64,000 nucleotides of DNA from Bacteroidales bacterium (GTDB taxonomy: Bacteria > Bacteroidota > Bacteroidia > Bacteroidales > JAADJA01): contig JAGVPB010000048.1 of assembly GCA_020052415.1 (NCBI GenBank), positions 186,001 to 250,000 of the forward strand, written 5' to 3'. Every line of letters begins with the position of its first letter. Positions within the stretch are counted from its first letter, which is position 1. Made by a program: the position numbers and the translations under genes. The notes beneath the pieces are model-generated. The model was not told where the DNA came from and ran no database searches. It worked only from the letters and a program-made list of their open reading frames with translations. This document shows, piece by piece, positions 1 through 8,805 of this stretch.

Positions 1-145
1 CAAACAGGATACGGGTTAATGGCGGCGGTTTTTCTTCCTCTTCCTGCAATTGTCCGTAAACAAAGGGAAAAGATAGAAATAAAATGATCAAACTAAAAAG
101 TATTTTTAACCTCAAGGCAATATCTGATTTTGAAACAAAATCCAT
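1..145 (-). CDS. N-terminus of an exported protein, cut by the window edge
   Basis: Reading the minus strand from an ATG at 145 gives 48 open codons that run off the left edge. The visible part is a signal peptide: a short leader with Lys/Arg (residues 1-13), a hydrophobic core rich in Leu, Ile and Phe (about 14-29), then Val-Tyr-Gly-Gln where signal peptidase I probably cuts. After it comes an acidic run of four Glu and a proline run. The mature function cannot be read. It is divergent from the GH3 gene at 332, so the stretch 146-331 should carry both promoters; I see no strong consensus box there. Confidence 0.6.
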   Translation of the reverse strand, partial: MDFVSKSDIALRLKILFSLIILFLSFPFVYGQLQEEEEKPPPLTRILF

Positions 146-331
146 ATATGAACGTTCATTTTTTGCAGGTATTATACTGCTGCAAAATATATTCAAAGGT
201 ATGGCAAAAGGATAAATCTGTTCGCAGAAAAACATAAATATATAAACAGCGTATTGTTAGGAAAAATCAGGCCGTAAATTATTACAGACCATTACAATTG
301 ATATTTTAGCGACCCAAATCGAAATACAACA

Positions 332-3301
332 ATGATTAAAAAACAATATATAATTCTTCCCTTCTTTTTTATTGTTTCTGTGACCTTTGCACAATCAGAT
401 GATCTTACAAAGTCCGGTCTTATTGATTCAACGGCAAGTTCATGGGCAGACTCGGTACTGAAGACACTTTCCCTTGACGAAAAAATTGCCCAGTTAATGA
501 TGATCAGGACGTACTCTAATAAAGATGAGACATATTATCTGGGTGTTGAACATACCATTTTAAAGTATAAAATCGGAGGGTTATGCTTTTTCCAGGGAGG
601 CCCCGTCCGCCAGGCAAACCTGACCAACCGTTACCAGGAATTTTCTAAAATACCCCTTCTCATCGCGATGGATGCAGAATGGGGACCTGGGATGAGACTC
701 GACAGCACTTATTCCTTTCCATACCAAATGACTCTTGGAGCCATGAACGATGACCATCTCATTTATGAAATGGGCGCTGCTATTGCCGGCCAACTAAAGT
801 TGTTGGGCGTCCATATCAATTTTGCACCTGTGGCCGATATTAATAATAATCCGGTAAATCCTGTCATTAACAGCCGTTCATTCGGTGAATCGCGGTTCGA
901 AGTAACAAAAAAATCCCTGGCATATATGAAAGGCCTGCAGGATAACGGGATTATTGCAACGGCAAAACATTTTCCGGGACATGGCGATACCGATACCGAT
1001 TCGCACTACGCACTTCCCGTAATAAGCCATTCAAGGGAAAGGCTTGATTCTGTCGAATTATACCCTTTCAGCCACCTTATAGATAACGGGCTTGATGCTG
1101 TGATGATCGCTCACCTGCTGGTGACAAGCCTCGATAGTACAAAAAATACACCCGCAACACTTTCCAAAGCTATTGTTACAGACCTGTTAAAGAATGAGCT
1201 GGGCTTTCAAGGCCTTGTAATTACTGATGCTCTTGATATGAAAGGGGTCACTGCAAATCACAGTCCCGGAGAAATTGAACTGAAGGCTTTCCTTGCGGGA
1301 AATGATATATTGCTGTTACCCCAGAATGTTGAGGCTGCGATCAACGAAATAAAGAATGCAGTCGGTTTGGGAAATATTCCGGAAGAAATGGTAAATGAAA
1401 GATGTTTGAAAATTTTAAAATATAAACAAAAAGCCGGACTTGACAACTATTCGCCGGTTATGACAGATTCATTATTTGAAAGGCTGAATATAGTAAACAA
1501 TGAACTTCTAACCCGAAAAATTTTTGAATCGGCAATTACTGTAGTTAAAAACGAAAATAACTTAATTCCACTGATAAGGCCGGATACCTTAAAAATTGCT
1601 TCATTGTCAATTGGATCTCCTGAAATCAATAAATTTCAGGAAATGCTGGGAAATTATTGTCCGGTTGACCATTACAATATCCTCAGCAGTTTTACCGAAA
1701 AAGAGGCTTCCGGATTAATTGAAAAATTAAAGAATTATAATCTCATCATCATCGGAATTCACAATTCCAATATTTTTGCCAGCAAGAACTTTGGGCTTTC
1801 TCTTGCAAGCTTTAATCTGATTGACCGGATAGCAGAGCAGACTAAAGTTATTCTCACTGTTTTTGCAAATCCTTACAGCATTAACAGCATTTTGCATCCC
1901 GACAGCCTTGCTTCAATAATTGTGGCCTACCAGGATAATAATATTTCCAATGAAATTGCGGCACAGATCATTATGGGTAGTATAGCTGCCATTGGAAAAC
2001 TACCGGTTTATTCATCGCCTGACTTTCCCTCTGGATTCGGATTAAAAATAAATTCGGTTGGAAAACTTAAATACGTTTTACCTGAAGAAGTTGGAATTGC
2101 AGGTCACGATTTCGACAGAATTGATTCTATCGCTTTGATGGCCATCAGAGAAAAGGCTACACCCGGTTGCCAGATAGTCGTTGCAAAGGATGGGAAAGTC
2201 ATTTACCGCAAATCGTTCGGCTATCATACTTATGAAAAAGCAGATATTGTTAAGAACACCGACCTCTATGACCTTGCTTCGCTTACAAAAATAGAGGCTA
2301 CCACCCTTGCAGTAATGAAATTAGTTGATGGTCAAAAGTTCGATATTGACTTTAAGCTTGGCTGGTACCTGCCCTGGTTAAAAGGAACGAACAAGGAAAA
2401 TATTATCGTTCGTGAATTGATGGCGCATCAGGCACAACTTACAGCATGGATTGCATTTTATATTCCGACTGTAAACAGGAAAAGGCCAAACAGCACCTTT
2501 TATTCTGATACAGTTGACAAGGATCATAATGTGAAAGTTGCCGACAATCTTTACATGCGTGATGATTATAAAAAAACCATATTTGATTCCATAGCATCCT
2601 CCCGGTTGCTTAAAAAAAAAGAATACGTTTATAGCGACCTCGGTTTTATTCTGCTCAGGCAATGTATTGAAAACGTGGCAAACGAACCCCTTGATAAATT
2701 TACCGAATCAACTTTTTATAAACCCCTTGGATTGCAAACTATTTGTTTTAATCCGTTGGACAGGTTTGATCTGGCAAGGATAGTTCCGACCGAAAAGGAT
2801 GATTATTTTCGCAATCAGCTCATACATGGTTATGTTCACGATCCCGGAGCCGCCATGCTGGGCGGAGTTTCAGGACATGCCGGCCTGTTCTCCAACGCAG
2901 GTGATGTTGCGGTAATTATGCAAATGTTACTGCAAGGAGGAGAATATGGCGGGATCAGGTATTTTAATCAAACCATTGTGGAAGAATTTACCAAACAGCA
3001 ATTTCCAATGGAAGGCAACAGGCGGGCCATCGGATTCGACAAGCCTGACCTTGAAAACCGCGATAACGGGCCTACCTGTGAAAGCGCTTCGGAACTGAGT
3101 TTCGGACATACCGGGTTCACCGGAACATACGCATGGGCCGATCCAAAATATAACCTCGTTTATATCTTTCTTTCAAACAGAATTTACCCTACTGCAAAGA
3201 ATGATAAGTTGATTAAGATGAAGGTTAGGAAAGAAATTCAAAAAGTCGTTTATGAAGCAGTTCTGAATTCAATTCCTGAAACGGTTTCGGAAAATCGGTA
3301 A
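332..3301 (+). CDS. GH3 beta-N-acetylglucosaminidase-like / beta-lactamase-fold fusion
   Basis: A 989-residue exported protein with a signal peptide at residues 1-20. The N-terminal half is a glycoside hydrolase family 3 domain of the NagZ type: the Lys-His-Phe-Pro-Gly-His-Gly-Asp motif (K212, H213) and the Thr-Asp-Ala-Leu-Asp-Met stretch with the likely nucleophile D299. Residues about 400-570 resemble a GH3 C-terminal domain. From about 590 to the end lies a class C beta-lactamase-like serine hydrolase with the Ser-x-x-Lys motif (S650, K653), a Tyr-Ser-Asp in the Tyr-x-Asn position and a His-Thr-Gly near the C-terminus. Such fusions are known in Bacteroidota and are thought to act on peptidoglycan fragments in the periplasm; the substrate here is inferred. 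Confidence 0.9.
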   Translation: MIKKQYIILPFFFIVSVTFAQSDDLTKSGLIDSTASSWADSVLKTLSLDEKIAQLMMIRTYSNKDETYYLGVEHTILKYKIGGLCFFQGGPVRQANLTNRYQEFSKIPLLIAMDAEWGPGMRLDSTYSFPYQMTLGAMNDDHLIYEMGAAIAGQLKLLGVHINFAPVADINNNPVNPVINSRSFGESRFEVTKKSLAYMKGLQDNGIIATAKHFPGHGDTDTDSHYALPVISHSRERLDSVELYPFSHLIDNGLDAVMIAHLLVTSLDSTKNTPATLSKAIVTDLLKNELGFQGLVITDALDMKGVTANHSPGEIELKAFLAGNDILLLPQNVEAAINEIKNAVGLGNIPEEMVNERCLKILKYKQKAGLDNYSPVMTDSLFERLNIVNNELLTRKIFESAITVVKNENNLIPLIRPDTLKIASLSIGSPEINKFQEMLGNYCPVDHYNILSSFTEKEASGLIEKLKNYNLIIIGIHNSNIFASKNFGLSLASFNLIDRIAEQTKVILTVFANPYSINSILHPDSLASIIVAYQDNNISNEIAAQIIMGSIAAIGKLPVYSSPDFPSGFGLKINSVGKLKYVLPEEVGIAGHDFDRIDSIALMAIREKATPGCQIVVAKDGKVIYRKSFGYHTYEKADIVKNTDLYDLASLTKIEATTLAVMKLVDGQKFDIDFKLGWYLPWLKGTNKENIIVRELMAHQAQLTAWIAFYIPTVNRKRPNSTFYSDTVDKDHNVKVADNLYMRDDYKKTIFDSIASSRLLKKKEYVYSDLGFILLRQCIENVANEPLDKFTESTFYKPLGLQTICFNPLDRFDLARIVPTEKDDYFRNQLIHGYVHDPGAAMLGGVSGHAGLFSNAGDVAVIMQMLLQGGEYGGIRYFNQTIVEEFTKQQFPMEGNRRAIGFDKPDLENRDNGPTCESASELSFGHTGFTGTYAWADPKYNLVYIFLSNRIYPTAKNDKLIKMKVRKEIQKVVYEAVLNSIPETVSENR

Positions 3302-3353
3302 AATAACTTTGTAAGGTATTTCCATTATTCATTTGAAAGGAACCATTTTCAAT

Positions 3354-3383
3354 TTTGCAAATTATTTTCATTTATTACTTTTG
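3354..3383 (+). promoter_or_regulatory. Bacteroidota-type promoter of the 3451-4885 pair
   Basis: TTTG at 3354-3357, an 18-base spacer, then TACTTTTG at 3376-3383. This fits the -33 TTTG / -7 TAnnTTTG consensus of the primary sigma factor in this phylum. Transcription would start near 3390, about 60 bases before the ATG at 3451. Confidence 0.6.
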
Positions 3384-3450
3384 GCAATTCATACATGAGC
3401 AGGAAAAAATAAATTGTTGATATTTAAAATTTTATAACAGATCGTTTAAC

Positions 3451-4272
3451 ATGGCATTTTATAAAAAATCAGTATTTTGGTGGATATTTTCATTTTTCTT
3501 TACCATTTTCATAGCGTATTACCAGCGAACCACGGGACCAACCTATCCGGTTCGGGGAAAGATCAACATCAGCGGTCAGGAGTTAAAATACAAACTTTTG
3601 ACATCGAATGACAGCGATAAGCCTGCTGAAATTTCAGTAAAGGGAAATATGAGCAGCGTGAAAGGCCATATTGAATACAAAAAATACAACACTGAAGAAG
3701 ATTGGCGGATCACTGAGATGCAGGTAAAGGAAGGCAAATTGACAGGAGAACTTCCACCCCAGCCCCCTGCCGGGAAATTAACTTACAGGGTTATTTTGAA
3801 TGAGGAGGGACAATCTTATACACTGCTGGACAAACCGGTTGTGATCCGTTTTAAAGGACCGGTTCCGGCTTATATTCTGTTTCCGCATATCATTCTGATG
3901 TTCCTTGCCATGCTTTTTTCAACCAGAACGGGCATTGAAGCCCTTCTCAAAAGGGAAAAAACGCTCAACTATACTCTGATCACCGGTATCCTTCTGTTTT
4001 TTGGAGGAATGTTTCTTGGGCCGGTTGTTCAGAAATATGCTTTCGGGGCATTCTGGACAGGTTGGCCTTTCGGGCATGACCTGACTGATAATAAAACTCT
4101 CGTCGCATTTATTGCCTGGATAATAGCATATCTGAGGTTAAGGAAAAATAATTCAAACCGCGGCTGGGCAGTTGCTGCTGCCATCATACTCCTTATGGTT
4201 TACCTGATCCCGCATAGCATGTTCGGTTCAGAACTGGATTACTCGACCGGCGAAATAGGAACCGGAAAATAA
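3451..4272 (+). CDS. Multi-pass membrane protein of unknown function
   Basis: A 273-residue protein I cannot assign to a named family. A membrane anchor at residues 9-23 is followed by a roughly 110-residue soluble, beta-rich region (Gly-Lys-Ile-Asn-Ile-Ser-Gly onward), then about four hydrophobic helices near 140-157, 172-192, 214-230 and 237-257. The topology suggests a periplasmic domain between helix 1 and the rest. It lies 10 bases upstream of the rhomboid protease gene and shares its promoter at 3354-3383. Co-transcription with an intramembrane protease makes it a candidate partner or substrate, which is inference only. Confidence 0.8.
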   Translation: MAFYKKSVFWWIFSFFFTIFIAYYQRTTGPTYPVRGKINISGQELKYKLLTSNDSDKPAEISVKGNMSSVKGHIEYKKYNTEEDWRITEMQVKEGKLTGELPPQPPAGKLTYRVILNEEGQSYTLLDKPVVIRFKGPVPAYILFPHIILMFLAMLFSTRTGIEALLKREKTLNYTLITGILLFFGGMFLGPVVQKYAFGAFWTGWPFGHDLTDNKTLVAFIAWIIAYLRLRKNNSNRGWAVAAAIILLMVYLIPHSMFGSELDYSTGEIGTGK

Positions 4273-4282
4273 GGTTGGAATT

Positions 4283-4885
4283 ATGACAATACTGATAATC
4301 GGAATCACTGCCATCATTTCATTGCTGGCCTTTCAAAATAAGGTACTATTCGACAAAATGAAATTCAATGCCTGGGAAATCCACCACAGGAAAGAGTGGC
4401 ACCGGTTTATTTCTTATGGTCTGATCCATGCCGACTGGATTCATTTGCTTGTGAATATGTTCGTAATGTATTCATTTGGAAAGATAGTGGAAGAAATTTT
4501 TCAGTACAATTTTCAATACAAAGGCTACATTTATTTCTTTCTGTTGTATGCAGGAGGAATTGCGTTTTCTACTATCTGGGATTTCGGCAAGCACAAAGAC
4601 GATATTTACTACAATGCTGTTGGCGCATCAGGGGCAGTGTCAGCAGTTGTATTTTCTTCCATTATCTTATTCCCGTCCGGTAAAATATTTCTGTTTATGA
4701 TACCCGTCGGCATACCTGCTCCGATTTTCGGATTACTGTATTTGATATATTCTGCTTATATGGCAAAAAAAGGAACCAGCAACATTGGCCACAGCGCACA
4801 TTTCTGGGGTGCTGTTTTCGGAATAATATTTACCATTGCTGTTAAACCTGAATTTCTAACAAGATTTATCGAACAGTTGTTGTGA
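4283..4885 (+). CDS. Rhomboid family intramembrane serine protease
   Basis: 200 residues with about six hydrophobic segments. The catalytic dyad is visible: Gly-Ala-Ser-Gly with S116, and a C-terminal Ala-His-Phe-Trp-Gly with H173. The first loop carries the family signature Ile-His-x-Asp-Trp-x-His-Leu-x-x-Asn-Met (about 48-60). Rhomboids cleave transmembrane helices of other membrane proteins. Length is that of the minimal six-helix bacterial form. It follows the membrane protein gene by 10 bases, so the two form an operon. The physiological substrate cannot be read from the sequence. Confidence 0.9.
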   Translation: MTILIIGITAIISLLAFQNKVLFDKMKFNAWEIHHRKEWHRFISYGLIHADWIHLLVNMFVMYSFGKIVEEIFQYNFQYKGYIYFFLLYAGGIAFSTIWDFGKHKDDIYYNAVGASGAVSAVVFSSIILFPSGKIFLFMIPVGIPAPIFGLLYLIYSAYMAKKGTSNIGHSAHFWGAVFGIIFTIAVKPEFLTRFIEQLL

Positions 4886-4890
4886 TTTAA

Positions 4891-5093
4891 TTCGTAACTA
4901 TTCAGCCGGTACAAAGTGTTAAGAAACAAATGCTTGCCATCTCGCCTTTGGCGAGACAGACATCACAGATCAGACTAAATTCACTTTTATCAATCCCGCC
5001 TCTTGTGGGACTACCATAGGTAGTTTTAAAATCTGTGTTAATTTGTGAAATCTGTGGCAAAATTGGCATATTTAGGGGCTGAGCAGTTACGAT
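4891..5093 (+). repeat. 203-bp MITE-like intergenic element with terminal inverted repeats
   Basis: The ends are inverted copies of one another: 4891-4907 (TTCGTAACTATTCAGCC) and the complement of 5077-5093 (ATCGTAACTGCTCAGCC), 14 of 17 identical. The interior has no credible ORF but holds a short palindrome (CTCGCC-TTT-GGCGAG near 4939-4953) and a tract of AATCTGTG-type words near 5030-5060. A related left end recurs at 13944. The structure suggests a non-autonomous mobile element; no target-site duplication is obvious by eye. Confidence 0.55.
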
Positions 5094-5132
5094 AATTCTT
5101 ACCTTACCAAACAGGAACAGTGATCAGACCCT

Positions 5133-6158
5133 TTAACCTTTATTCCTGTTTAAATTGAACCTTCGGCCGTAGAAAAAACGGATCACACCGACACGGTAGC
5201 TCATTGAATTAGGATGTTCCTTACTTGTGTTCCCGGTGAAATTATCATCAATAGCTGTTATTCCAGCATACGAACGAACGGAATTGTAAACCAGGGCTGC
5301 ACGTGCAGATAGTCTTCCGGAAACATAAGATCCCCGCCTGTTTTCTGTTGACTCAGGGTAACCAATCTCATAATTCTGATATGCTATACCGGGCACAAGG
5401 GAGAGAGACAAATAAAATTTTTTCCACATAACGAAAGTATGTGTGTAACCGCCGGTTACACCCATTCCTGTAACCTCGGCATTATTAAAACAAAGCGACG
5501 GATTGCATTTTTCTCTTATTTCGTAGGGTATGAAACTTGAATCCCCTGAGACACTGAACAGTGAAAAATAGCCTCCAAGAAGGAAGGAACCTGCACTTTT
5601 TCGCTGAATATCGGTTTGAACAAATGCAGCACGGTGAGAATACTTTTTATGATTGAATGCATAAATACAGCTTCCACCAAGACTTGCCGAAACTATATCG
5701 GACCGCTGAGGGTATGGAGAATTAAAATCCCAGTTATCAAAGTAGGAATCCGGGTTTTCGATATAAAAGCCCTGGTAAACCTGCGCATAAAAATCAATCG
5801 CAAGGCTTCGGGTAAAAATATTGGTAAGGATATCGAACTTTTTGGTTTCGCCATACCTTTCATTGTCATTGTTGATCAAAGGGAAATTAAACGCCACTCC
5901 AAGCCCGAACCATTTATAGTTAACTCCTAAACCAAGATTAAGGCTGCTGTTTGGGGCATAACTGACATTGTAATTCGAGTCGTTGTCGAGGATATCGAAA
6001 CTGCTGAATTTATTAACGCCATAAAGCCTGATGGAAAGCTTATCAGAAAGATCTTTAATATAAACCGTATCGAATTTCTGACGCTTATGTTTGGAACTCT
6101 GTGCCTGCAGAGAACTAAAAAAGGCGAATATACAAATTATTGAAAGGGCAATTTTCAC
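5133..6158 (-). CDS. DUF4421 outer-membrane-type protein
   Basis: 341 residues with a cleavable signal peptide (residues 1-19, ending Ser-Leu-Gln-Ala-Gln). The rest is a series of alternating hydrophobic/polar strands rich in Tyr, Phe and Gly typical of a beta-barrel, including the Gly-Leu-Gly-Val-Asn-Tyr-Lys-Trp and 'FNFPL' stretches I associate with DUF4421, a Bacteroidota family of unknown function. The last strands end in Phe-Phe-Tyr-Gly-Arg-Arg-Phe. It is monocistronic and divergent from the SRPBCC operon. Outer-membrane location is inferred from composition. Confidence 0.8.
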   Translation of the reverse strand: MKIALSIICIFAFFSSLQAQSSKHKRQKFDTVYIKDLSDKLSIRLYGVNKFSSFDILDNDSNYNVSYAPNSSLNLGLGVNYKWFGLGVAFNFPLINNDNERYGETKKFDILTNIFTRSLAIDFYAQVYQGFYIENPDSYFDNWDFNSPYPQRSDIVSASLGGSCIYAFNHKKYSHRAAFVQTDIQRKSAGSFLLGGYFSLFSVSGDSSFIPYEIREKCNPSLCFNNAEVTGMGVTGGYTHTFVMWKKFYLSLSLVPGIAYQNYEIGYPESTENRRGSYVSGRLSARAALVYNSVRSYAGITAIDDNFTGNTSKEHPNSMSYRVGVIRFFYGRRFNLNRNKG

Positions 6159-6179
6159 AAATTCAAAATAAATTCATAA

Positions 6180-6187
6180 CAAACTTA
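6180..6187 (-). promoter_or_regulatory. -7 box for the DUF4421 gene
   Basis: On the minus strand this reads TAAGTTTG, a match to TAnnTTTG, about 20 bases before the ATG at 6158. A clear TTTG -33 element is not seen. Confidence 0.4.
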
Positions 6188-6441
6188 TAGAAAATATCTC
6201 AGATGTGTTGATAGAAAAAGATAAAAGTTTACTGCCTGACTTGCACATGACGGAATAAACGGGAATTGGACAGTTGGCAGTCAGCAGCAGGCAATAACGA
6301 AAATTGTCAAATTGTAAATAAAAATAATTTGTTTATTCGTAGCAAATGAATGCAACCTTTTAATAACCTAAATTGTATAAGACATTGTAAATGCCATAAT
6401 TTTTTCATAAGGTTTTTGGTAAGTTGATATTTATTTAGGTT

Positions 6442-6469
6442 AAAGCCCGCTCCCATCCAGCGGGCTTTT
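6442..6469 (+). terminator. Strong hairpin terminator inside a divergent intergenic region
   Basis: Perfect 10-bp stem AAAGCCCGCT (6442-6451) / AGCGGGCTTT (6459-6468), 7-base loop, then TTTTG. The flanking genes point away from each other, so no annotated gene ends here. On the minus strand the trailing T-tract is shorter, so plus-strand function is more likely. The rest of the 6159-6577 gap shows no coding region. Confidence 0.65.
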
Positions 6470-6500
6470 GAATTCAAAAGTTAAAAATTCAGAATAAGTG

Positions 6501-6508
6501 TAACTTTG
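6501..6508 (+). promoter_or_regulatory. -7 box for the SRPBCC/two-component operon
   Basis: TAACTTTG matches TAnnTTTG and lies 70 bases before the ATG at 6578. The nearest TTTG (6467-6470) is too distant for a normal -33, so only the -7 element is supported. Confidence 0.4.
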
Positions 6509-6577
6509 CTTTCACATAAAAATCAAATTTTAGTTTGAATAGCAATTAAATATTAAACAACATACAAAACTTTAAAA

Positions 6578-7027
6578 ATGAACATTGACGTAAAAATTAA
6601 AGACAAAATTTTAAAACCGGTTGAGGAAGTTTTTGATGCCGTCATTAACACCGACAAACTTTCAAAATATTTCATTTCAAAAGCAAGCGGTCCGGTTAAA
6701 GAAGGTGAAACCGTAACCTTGTATTTTGAAGATGTCGGAGCGCAATTGCCGATTACGGTCACTGCCGTTAAAACCAATGAGCGCATAACATTTCATTGGG
6801 CTGCAAGCGGTTTAATGGCACAGGTTGACATTGTTTTTACGGCACTCGACTCCAATTCAACTTCCATTTCAATATCGGAAAAAAGCTTTCCCTTTGATCC
6901 TGCCGGCGTGTCCAAAGCGCTCCAGCAAACCCAGGGCTGGACGGATTTTACCTGCTCACTGAAAGCTTATCTGTATAGTGGTATTAATTTGAGAAACGGC
7001 ACGACAAAGGATTCAATGCAGAAATGA
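6578..7027 (+). CDS. SRPBCC / AHSA1-like ligand-binding protein
   Basis: 149 residues with the layout of the START/Bet v1-like superfamily, close to the AHSA1 (Activator of Hsp90 ATPase homologue 1-like) group: an N-terminal strand, the 'VFDAVINTDKLSKYFI' helix region, the Thr-Phe-His-Trp strand near residue 72 and a long C-terminal helix containing the Gln-Gly-Trp-Thr-Asp-Phe motif. It is probably cytosolic. The stop codon overlaps the start of the sensor kinase (ATGA, 7024-7027), implying translational coupling and a shared role in signalling. The ligand is unknown. Confidence 0.85.
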   Translation: MNIDVKIKDKILKPVEEVFDAVINTDKLSKYFISKASGPVKEGETVTLYFEDVGAQLPITVTAVKTNERITFHWAASGLMAQVDIVFTALDSNSTSISISEKSFPFDPAGVSKALQQTQGWTDFTCSLKAYLYSGINLRNGTTKDSMQK

Positions 7028-8805
7028 AAAGCATTTCAATTTCTGAAAAACTGATTTTTTATTTTGTCAGTCTGGGCATTGTCGTTATAATTATTATAGG
7101 TTTTTATTCCTTTTATTTTACAAAAAAAGCTTTGCTTAGCAGGACTTTCGATCAGCTGACATCTTTAAGGCTGGAAAAGAAGAACAGAATCGAACAATTC
7201 TTCCTTGACCGCGACCGTGACCTCAGCCTTATTTCCAAATCTGAAGAAATAATAAAAATTATTGATGTTATAAACTCACATTCAAACCCCGCAAACTGGA
7301 TTAATAAGTTTCAGTATAATTCTTACCTAAGCAAGTACATTAGCTCCTATGGCTATTATCAAAGCCTTTATATAACAAATAGTCATGAGGTTGTGCAATA
7401 TATAAGTTCGTCACAATCCGGTGTGGAAATCAATCCTGAAATTGAATATGTTTCCAATCCAAACCTTCTTGACTTTTGTAAAGAAATCGAACTATCGGGA
7501 AAAACGATCATCCAGGACTTAACCAAGTCAAAATTGCTGATTTATATTGGCACTCCTGTTTTTAATGAAGCTATAGACATGATCGGTTCTGTGGTGCTGG
7601 AAATACCTGTTACAGCCATCAATAATATTATGTTCGGATACTCAGAAAATAACGGACTTGGAGAAACCGGTGAAACTTACCTAGTGGGTAATGACTACCT
7701 CATGAGAAGCAATTCCAGGTTTAAAGAAAATGCTGTGTTTAATATTAAAGTTAATTCCACATCTGTGATGAAGGCATTCCTTGGCGAAACCGGAGCTGAG
7801 ATTGTGTGCGATTACAGAAATATTTCCTGCTTAAGTTCATACAGCAGAGTAAATATAGAAGGGCTTCGCTGGGTAATACTGGCCGAAATTGATGAACAGG
7901 AAGCGATGATACCGGTATATGCCATACGAAACAGCATTTTACTCATAAGCGTAATTATCGCTGCAAGTGTATTCGTATTTGCATTCGTGATATCAAAAAG
8001 AATAACATTGCCTCTAAAAAGACTTCAAAAAGCAAGTGAGCAAATAGGAGCTGGAAATTATGATACACGGCTGACAGTTTCTTCAAAGGATGAAATCGGA
8101 TCCCTTACGGATACATTCAACGATATGGCTTCGCGTTTGAAAAAGCAAAACGAAGAAATTGAAGAAGAAAAGACTAAAAGGGTCAGTTCGCTGATTGATG
8201 GTCAGGAAATGGAACGACAACGATTATCAAGAGATTTGCACGATAGCCTGGGACAATCAATTTTAGCTGTAAAAATCAAGCTTGAACAAGCAAAAAATGC
8301 CAGCGCCGAAAAGAGTCAGCAAATCATTTTTGAAACACGGGAACTTTTAAAAAATACCATCCAGGAAATCAGAAATATTTCGAATAACCTGATGCCTCCG
8401 GTTTTAGAGGCTTTCGGTATCGAACATGGGTTGAAAAATCTTTGTAAAGACACTACTGAAAATACCGGAATTAAAATAAACTTCACAACTGAAAATATTC
8501 CTGGTTCTCTTGATCCGCGATTACAAATCTACTTGTACCGGATTTCACAGGAAGCAATAAATAATATTACCAAGCACTCTTCTGCAACTCTGGCTTCTGT
8601 AAAAATTTCCTGTTGCCGGAATTGTATTTCGCTGAATATTGCAGATAATGGAAAAGGATTTGAAGTTCAAAAAAACACAAGCAAGGGTAATGGCATTATG
8701 AACATGAAAGAAAGAGTGCAATTACTCAGAGGTGAATACAAAATATTATCTTCGCCCGGAAAAGGTACCCGGATAAATATTGAAATACCTGTGTTATCAA
8801 CATGA
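7024..8805 (+). CDS. NarL-family sensor histidine kinase with extracytoplasmic Cache domain
   Basis: 593 residues. Order of parts: membrane helix about 10-31; a 270-residue extracytoplasmic region with the Gly-Glu-Thr-Gly-Glu-Thr-Tyr-Leu-Val-Gly motif of dCache sensors; second helix about 301-323; HAMP domain about 325-377; HisKA_3 dimerization domain with the phosphoacceptor H406 in Arg-Asp-Leu-His-Asp-Ser-Leu-Gly-Gln; and a HATPase domain with Glu-Ala-Ile-Asn-Asn and Asp-Asn-Gly-Lys-Gly-Phe. Cache domains usually bind small molecules such as amino acids or organic acids. It overlaps the next gene by four bases, so it very probably phosphorylates that regulator. Confidence 0.93.
   Translation: MKSISISEKLIFYFVSLGIVVIIIIGFYSFYFTKKALLSRTFDQLTSLRLEKKNRIEQFFLDRDRDLSLISKSEEIIKIIDVINSHSNPANWINKFQYNSYLSKYISSYGYYQSLYITNSHEVVQYISSSQSGVEINPEIEYVSNPNLLDFCKEIELSGKTIIQDLTKSKLLIYIGTPVFNEAIDMIGSVVLEIPVTAINNIMFGYSENNGLGETGETYLVGNDYLMRSNSRFKENAVFNIKVNSTSVMKAFLGETGAEIVCDYRNISCLSSYSRVNIEGLRWVILAEIDEQEAMIPVYAIRNSILLISVIIAASVFVFAFVISKRITLPLKRLQKASEQIGAGNYDTRLTVSSKDEIGSLTDTFNDMASRLKKQNEEIEEEKTKRVSSLIDGQEMERQRLSRDLHDSLGQSILAVKIKLEQAKNASAEKSQQIIFETRELLKNTIQEIRNISNNLMPPVLEAFGIEHGLKNLCKDTTENTGIKINFTTENIPGSLDPRLQIYLYRISQEAINNITKHSSATLASVKISCCRNCISLNIADNGKGFEVQKNTSKGNGIMNMKERVQLLRGEYKILSSPGKGTRINIEIPVLST

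Noticed and set aside
4396-4683. 95-codon ORF in another frame of the rhomboid gene
   Set aside because: Lies wholly inside a gene with clear catalytic motifs; Cys/Arg-rich translation typical of a shadow frame.
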